Shown here piece by piece: positions 59,331-64,000 of a stretch of DNA of 64,000 nucleotides. Numbering within the stretch: the stretch's first letter is position 1; each line of letters begins with the position of its first letter. The notes beneath the pieces are model-generated. The model was given only the letters and a program-made list of their open reading frames with translations, had not been told where the DNA came from and made no database searches. This DNA comes from Manis javanica (lineage: Eukaryota > Chordata > Mammalia > Pholidota > Manidae). The stretch spans positions 43,894,001-43,958,000 of the forward strand of contig NC_133167.1 of assembly GCF_040802235.1 (NCBI RefSeq). The letters are read 5' to 3'. The position numbers and the translations under genes were made by a program.

Positions 59331-60314
59331 ATTCTGATGCTTCTCTAGTCAGGTATGTAAAAGATGCCTTTTTCTAACAGAAAACTCTCTGAAACACTGT
59401 GATGAGCTAAACTCACATAGGAAAGTAACTTTTCAACAATGTACAGTGAAGGTGTCTACTTCTGAGTTCTCAAGTGAAATTAGAAGTGCATTAAAACTGC
59501 TATAATTTCTCACCCACTTTGGGTAAGTGTTTAGTTGACTAACTTCAAGTGACTTTTTTGTCATGTGAAATAACACCATATTGATAATGTTTCCATTTGG
59601 ATTCACTTTTCTGTACCACTTATTCAGAACATGGACTCATAGAGAATATATTTTAATGTAAACAAAATGATAATTTTACATATAAAAACAGAAGTGAGCA
59701 TTTATTATTTCTGAAGCATGAGTGGCGTTAATACAAACCTGATCTTATTTTTCACCAAAAAGTCATAGAAATTAGGCAGACAGAGAAGTTTTTCAGTGTA
59801 TACATAAGGTGTACAAAACTGAAATAGATGAGATCCCCGGAATTCTGGGGCTTGTCTTAGCCCTTCATTTAGGAATTACGAAAATGAAGTGTGATTAGGA
59901 GGAGAGGCAGACTCTCTAATTCTGTACCTACACATCTGTGCAGATCTATTCAATCTCTATGGGCCTTTTTGTTTACACATAAATCTAGGGATGAAGGGAC
60001 TATTCTGCTGATGATTCCTAAGGGCCTTTCTAGTTCTAACACTCTTTGATTCTACACAGTTTATTAAAAACAGGTAAATGGAACAAGAGGAAAATGCTGG
60101 TCTTAGGAAATACTTTGGGTGAGGAGGAGGAGAATTTTGAGGTAATACTAAGAAGAAATCTTGAGGAGTTGCTACAGGACTAAAAGTTGCCCAAGTCCCA
60201 GGCGATGTCAGTATGCCAGTAAAAGAAATTCAGCCCAAGGAAATTAAGTATCTACCACAATGAGACTGAGAGAAGTTTCACAAAGACCCACAGCTAGGGA
60301 GGCAGCTAACCTAC

Positions 60315-60500
60315 TAAGGAGTCAGAAAACCCGAGTTTAAGTCTTAGCTTTACTACTTAGAGCTGTGTGAATGTTGCCAAATTGAATCTAATTTCTCTCT
60401 GTTTCTTCATATGTAGAATGTGAATGACACTCCCTGTCTCATAAGAGGATAAATGAGATATATGTAAAAACTACGCATTTTGTAGACATGCCATCGTCAG
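60315..60500 (+). repeat. MIR SINE
   Basis: 'agtcagaaaacccgagttta', 'tttctctctgtttcttcata', 'ctgtctcataagaggataaa' follow MIR. Confidence 0.8.
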
Positions 60501-61124
60501 GAGCCAGTGCAAGTGGTCACTCTGAATTGTCCTTTGGGCCAAAGTAGGTTCTTATTTAAAAAAATAAGTAGTAGTAGTAAAACCTCAGATAACTCAAATA
60601 TGAGATGGACTAATTATTTGACTTATCTGAGAAATTTGGTATAATTTCATTATTTGTTGATAAACTTTCTAAGTGTCTGACTCTGTATTTCACATAACTG
60701 AACAGCCTTTTGCTTTTAAATGACTGAATAAGGACATCTGGTTCACTACCAAGGCTACCATTCCAAGCACCATTTTTTTTTTTAAGTTTCTAGGCTAAGT
60801 AGCCATCAACTTGGCTAGGATATACTAGGAATATGTTTTGATAAAAAGTCACAGAAAAATTCTCAGTAGTTGAGGATCTCAGATATTCAGACTTGTTATT
60901 TTAGATTTTATTGCATATTCTATGTGAAACTGAGAATGTATATGACCAGTCCTAACCTACCTATTGAACTCCAGACTTAAACATTCAATTGTGTATGTGC
61001 CACCTCAACTTGAATATCTAATGGGTACCTCAATTTCAACATAACGAAAACATAATTGTGCCATACACCCCCTTACCCCACCCACTAGTTACTCCCATAG
61101 TCTCTCCTATACACGCCTCCTCCC

Positions 61125-61620
61125 TACTACATGTCTGTGTTAGGCTCTTGGGAATACAGCTGTGATTTTCATGGAGCTTATAATCTAGAGGGAGATAGTA
61201 AAAACAACAATTAATAGTCTGTCAAATAGGAATTGTGCCAATGTGCTAGAGAGAAAAATAAAGAAGTGGAACAGGTACTGCCATAGTGAGAATGAGGCTC
61301 CAAATAAGTTTTAAAGAGCATGGTCAAAGAAGACCTCATTGAGAAGGTGACATCTGAGCAAAGATCTGAATGTGAGGAATGAGCAATGCAGATATGGGGA
61401 GATGGGTGCTATACGAAGATCAGCCAGAACAAAGGCCCTGAATGCCTCAAATGTTTACGAGGCAGCAAGAAGGTCAGTGAGACTGGAGCAGAGTGAGCCA
61501 GGAAGAGGAACAGAGGAGATTACAGAGGTATTAGGGGATTGGGGTGATGTTTAGATCATGTAGGGTTTCACAAGCCATTGAACTTTCTTTGGCTTTTGTC
61601 TCAGATAACACGGGAAGTAC
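61125..61620 (-). repeat. L2 LINE fragment, reverse orientation
   Basis: 'catggagcttataatctaga', 'ctcattgagaaggtgacatc' and the later 'gtagggtttcacaagccatt' are spaced as in reversed L2. The 60-codon ORF at 61372-61554 is part of this repeat. Confidence 0.8.
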
Positions 61621-61654
61621 TTTTCAATATCTGTGATGATCCTGTTTATGTCTC

Positions 61655-61800
61655 TACCCTTTGATACCCTGCCCCAAGGTATAATGTAAATTCTATAAGA
61701 CCAAGGACTTTGTTAGTCTTATGCATATATGGGATCCTAAAACACAAGAGGTACCCAGTAAATCTTTGAATGAATAAATTATTGAATTGGACAGCTGCAA
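61655..61800 (+). repeat. L2 LINE 3'-end fragment
   Basis: 'ctataagaccaaggactttg', 'gtacccagtaaatctttgaa', then a TGAATAAAT end: the L2 3' terminus. Confidence 0.7.
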
Positions 61801-61864
61801 TATTACTGAAGGATATAAGAATTAAGCATGATCATTGCAACGAAGTTGGAAGAAAAAAACACTT

Positions 61865-62010
61865 CAAGAGATGGGATCCAGGCTGGGCTCTGTGTCTTAT
61901 TCAGTATAACCTTGGACAAGTCACTTCCTTGGGCTGAGCTTGAGTTTCCTCATAGAAAAAATGAGGGGGGGTTGTATCTAAGTGGTTTCTCTAATAGCCT
62001 ATGATTCCAT
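61865..62010 (+). repeat. MIR SINE
   Basis: 'aaccttggacaagtcacttc' and 'gagtttcctcatagaaaaaa' match MIR. Confidence 0.8.
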
Positions 62011-62639
62011 AAATGCAGGTATCAGTGATTGTTGGGACACCTTTTGGATATGACATGTTCATAGAATTCTGGAATACTTGCCACTATTTTATGAATCATC
62101 TTACTGGAAATGATTTTCAGTTCCAAGTTGAGAGAATGTTTCTCCAGCAACTCCTTGAGTGGGTTGTATGTTTGACATAGCCAGGGTGAACCTTGGTGTG
62201 AGTTTCAAGGTCACTACACTATACACATGACAGCCTACCTCTTGTACATGCTATCATTGTTAGAAACACACTGATGCTCTCTCTGAGCCTCCAACAAATA
62301 GAGAATGAAAAACTCCTTATAAATTTTCTAAAGACACAGTCTTAATAGAGATTAAGGAAAGTTAGGTCCATATCAGCCGGATTTTAATGTGAGCAAATAA
62401 ATTTAGCTCTAAAATCCTTTTTTAAAAATGCATTTTGGTCAGGCTAAGTACAAAGGAAAGACAGGTTCTCAAAAAGAAATCATTAAATTCTAGTATCATG
62501 GATTCTGGCTATGATAGAAACTATCATACGATACACCATTATTTTATGGATATTTCTCACAGGAGCATTGCAAATGTAACTTCATAATATCACACCATAT
62601 TCTTGACTAAAATCATTAATAAAATTTTAGTAGCAATTC

Positions 62640-62712
62640 AGGTTTGAGTCTTAGCTTTACTACTTAGAGCTTGAATGGATGAATAAATGATTGAATCGGA
62701 AAGCTGCAATGT
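62640..62712 (+). repeat. Patchwork micro-duplication of two upstream segments
   Basis: 62643-62670 matches 60336-60364 (29 of 30 positions by eye). 62671-62712 matches 61766-61803 with a few changes. The two sources lie about 1.4 kb apart. Confidence 0.65.
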
Positions 62713-62892
62713 TGGCTCATTTTAACACCTGAGTGATACAGTACTGGATCATTTTCAAAAAGTAGATAAGCTCACAGGAAACAAACAAACAAACCAGTAT
62801 CAACTTTAGGTTTGATAAGTTAAAGATTCATCAAAGCATTAAACAAGGTCTCCATTTGAATACTTTCTAATTTAAATTAAGGAAAGACTTTC

Positions 62893-62940
62893 ACCTTCAA
62901 ATATTTTAGCACTCGCATCTGGGGTACAATCTTCAATCTC
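62893..62940 (-). other. Candidate unassigned exon
   Basis: On the - strand, an acceptor with a strong pyrimidine tract (cttcttttgttttag) is followed by 47 bp open in one frame (contains EIEDCTPDASAKIFE) and a donor GTGAAA. It does not match the KCTD18 I recall. It could be chance. Confidence 0.25.
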
Positions 62941-63109
62941 ACTAAAACAAAAGAAGAACATTTCATTTTTTACGTATTTAATGAATGAAGAAATTATAGC
63001 TAAACAACAATCTGTTAGTCATTCTTCATATGTAAGTAAACCTGGTATAGTATGTCACTTGTATCACTGACTTTCCAAATCAAATGAAAATGATTTCTAA
63101 ATTGACTTT

Positions 63110-64000
63110 TTTTCCCACCTTTAAAACTTAATATACATAACATAAAATTTACCATCTTAACCATGTTTAAGTGTAGTTTTGTGCTTGACTATACCTGAAT
63201 TGTTATGCAACTATCTCCACAATCCATCTCTAGAACTTTTTCATACGCCCCAACTGAAACTTTGTACTCGTTAAATATGAACACCTTCTGTCTCCCTCCC
63301 TAGACCCACTATTCTGCATACTATCTCTATGATTTGACTACTCTAGGTATCTCATATAAATGGAATCATATTTGTTCTTTTGTGACTGACATTTCATTTA
63401 GGATAATGTCTGTATATGTTGTAGCATTTGACAGAATAATATGGCTAAATAGTATTCTACTGAATATATGTACATAACACATTTTGTTTATCCATTCATC
63501 TGTCATGGGCTCTGTAAATTGCTTTCACAATTTGGCTACTGTGAATAATGCTGATGTGAACATGAGCACACAAACATTTGAGTCCGTTTTCTTTTGGGTA
63601 TATACCCAGAGGTAGAATTGCTGTATCATAAGTTAACTACTTTTTTGAGAAACTGTCATACTACTACCCATAGTGTACCATTTAAAATACCTGACAGCAA
63701 TGTATAGGGGTTCCAATTGCTTCCACCTTCCTGCCAGCATTTGTTATTTTGTTTTTTTTTTTAACTATTCTAATGGATGTGAAGTACCATCTCATTGTGG
63801 TTTTGATTTACACTTACTAGTGATGTTGAGCATCTTTTCATGTGCGTACTGCCCATTTGTATATCTTCTCTGCAGATTTGTTGTTGTTGATAGGATCTTT
63901 TAAAATAATGTATTCTAAATAGTAATCCCTTATCAGATACATAGTTTACAACTATTTTCTCCATTCTAAGGGCTGACTTTTCACTCTGTTCTTTGAAGCA
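63110..64000 (-). mobile_element. Old L1 3' end, running off the window
   Basis: 'aaatttaccatcttaaccat', 'gtttatccattcatctgtca', 'ggctactgtgaataatgctg' and 'tgggtatatacccagaggta' are the reversed 3' UTR and ORF2 C-terminus of an L1M-type element. It continues to the right beyond 64000. Confidence 0.85.

Larger units (their letters stand above)
51848..64000. other. KCTD18 intron and flanking sequence
   Basis: No further KCTD18 exon is recognisable. Contents seen are listed separately: an old - strand L1 (52560-55990), a solo LTR (56277-56614), a possible retrocopy (56880-58870), a minisatellite (58893-58977), MIR and L2 copies, a candidate exon (62893-62940) and an L1 3' end (63110-64000). 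59340-60300 and 62010-62640 hold nothing recognised. Confidence 0.55.

Noticed and set aside
61372-61554. 60-codon ORF on the + strand
   Set aside because: It lies entirely within a reversed L2 repeat.

Overview
The window is nuclear DNA of a placental mammal. Introns are long and AT-rich, exons are short with consensus splice sites, and old MIR, L2, Tigger and MER5-type repeats are scattered throughout. There is also a structurally full-length LINE-1 and two nested endogenous retroviruses (ERVs). I see no Alu, rodent B1/B2, Bov-B or canonical CAN SINE. Together with the L1 5' UTR type and a tRNA-Lys-like SINE fragment, this makes me suspect a laurasiatherian, possibly a pangolin or a relative of carnivores. 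That rests on recollection and is weak.

Two protein-coding genes are recognisable, and they lie tail to tail. On the + strand, five 3' coding exons of SPATS2L (a stress-granule and nucleolar RNA-associated protein) are at 5016-5074, 10984-11072, 13572-13674, 24895-25115 and 27914-28309. Their splice phases fit one another. The third exon carries an in-frame TGA at 13620-13622. The second exon seems to lack seven residues, exactly one coiled-coil heptad, compared with the human protein as I remember it. On the - strand, the terminal coding exon of KCTD18 is at 51373-51847; its remaining exons are not recognisable here. The human order SPATS2L > < KCTD18 agrees.

The SPATS2L intron 13675-24894 holds a sense-oriented L1 insertion of 8.5 kb (15529-24041), flanked by a 13-bp target-site duplication. 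It has a tandem-monomer 5' UTR, ORF1 with one premature stop, ORF2 with one frameshift and two stops, and a G-rich 3' UTR. The duplication does not flank the L1 body alone. It encloses a further 1.8 kb downstream of the L1 poly(A), made of retroviral env-TM-like sequence, a polypurine tract and LTR-like U3-R sequence ending in AATAAA plus poly(A). The insertion therefore looks like an L1-ERV read-through chimera retrotransposed as one unit.

The intergenic region 28310-51372 holds an outer provirus (31262-43993; 491-bp LTRs, tRNA-Pro-type primer site, GAGGC duplication) with no recognisable gag, pol or env. A second provirus sits inside it on the - strand (33683-41130; 248-bp LTRs, tRNA-Phe-type primer site, GTTAG duplication). 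This ERV-F-like element keeps decayed gag, pro, RT and env but lacks RNase H and integrase, carries an in-frame 153-bp duplication in RT, and has a non-viral tRNA-Lys-like insert in gag. LTR pairs differ by about 9/491 (outer) and 2/248 (inner) by eye, so both are young and the inner is younger.

The right part (51848-64000) is intronic or intergenic. It holds an old - strand L1 with an internal deletion, a solo LTR, a possible decayed retrocopy, L2 and MIR copies, a 21-bp minisatellite, a patchwork micro-duplication and the 3' end of another old L1.
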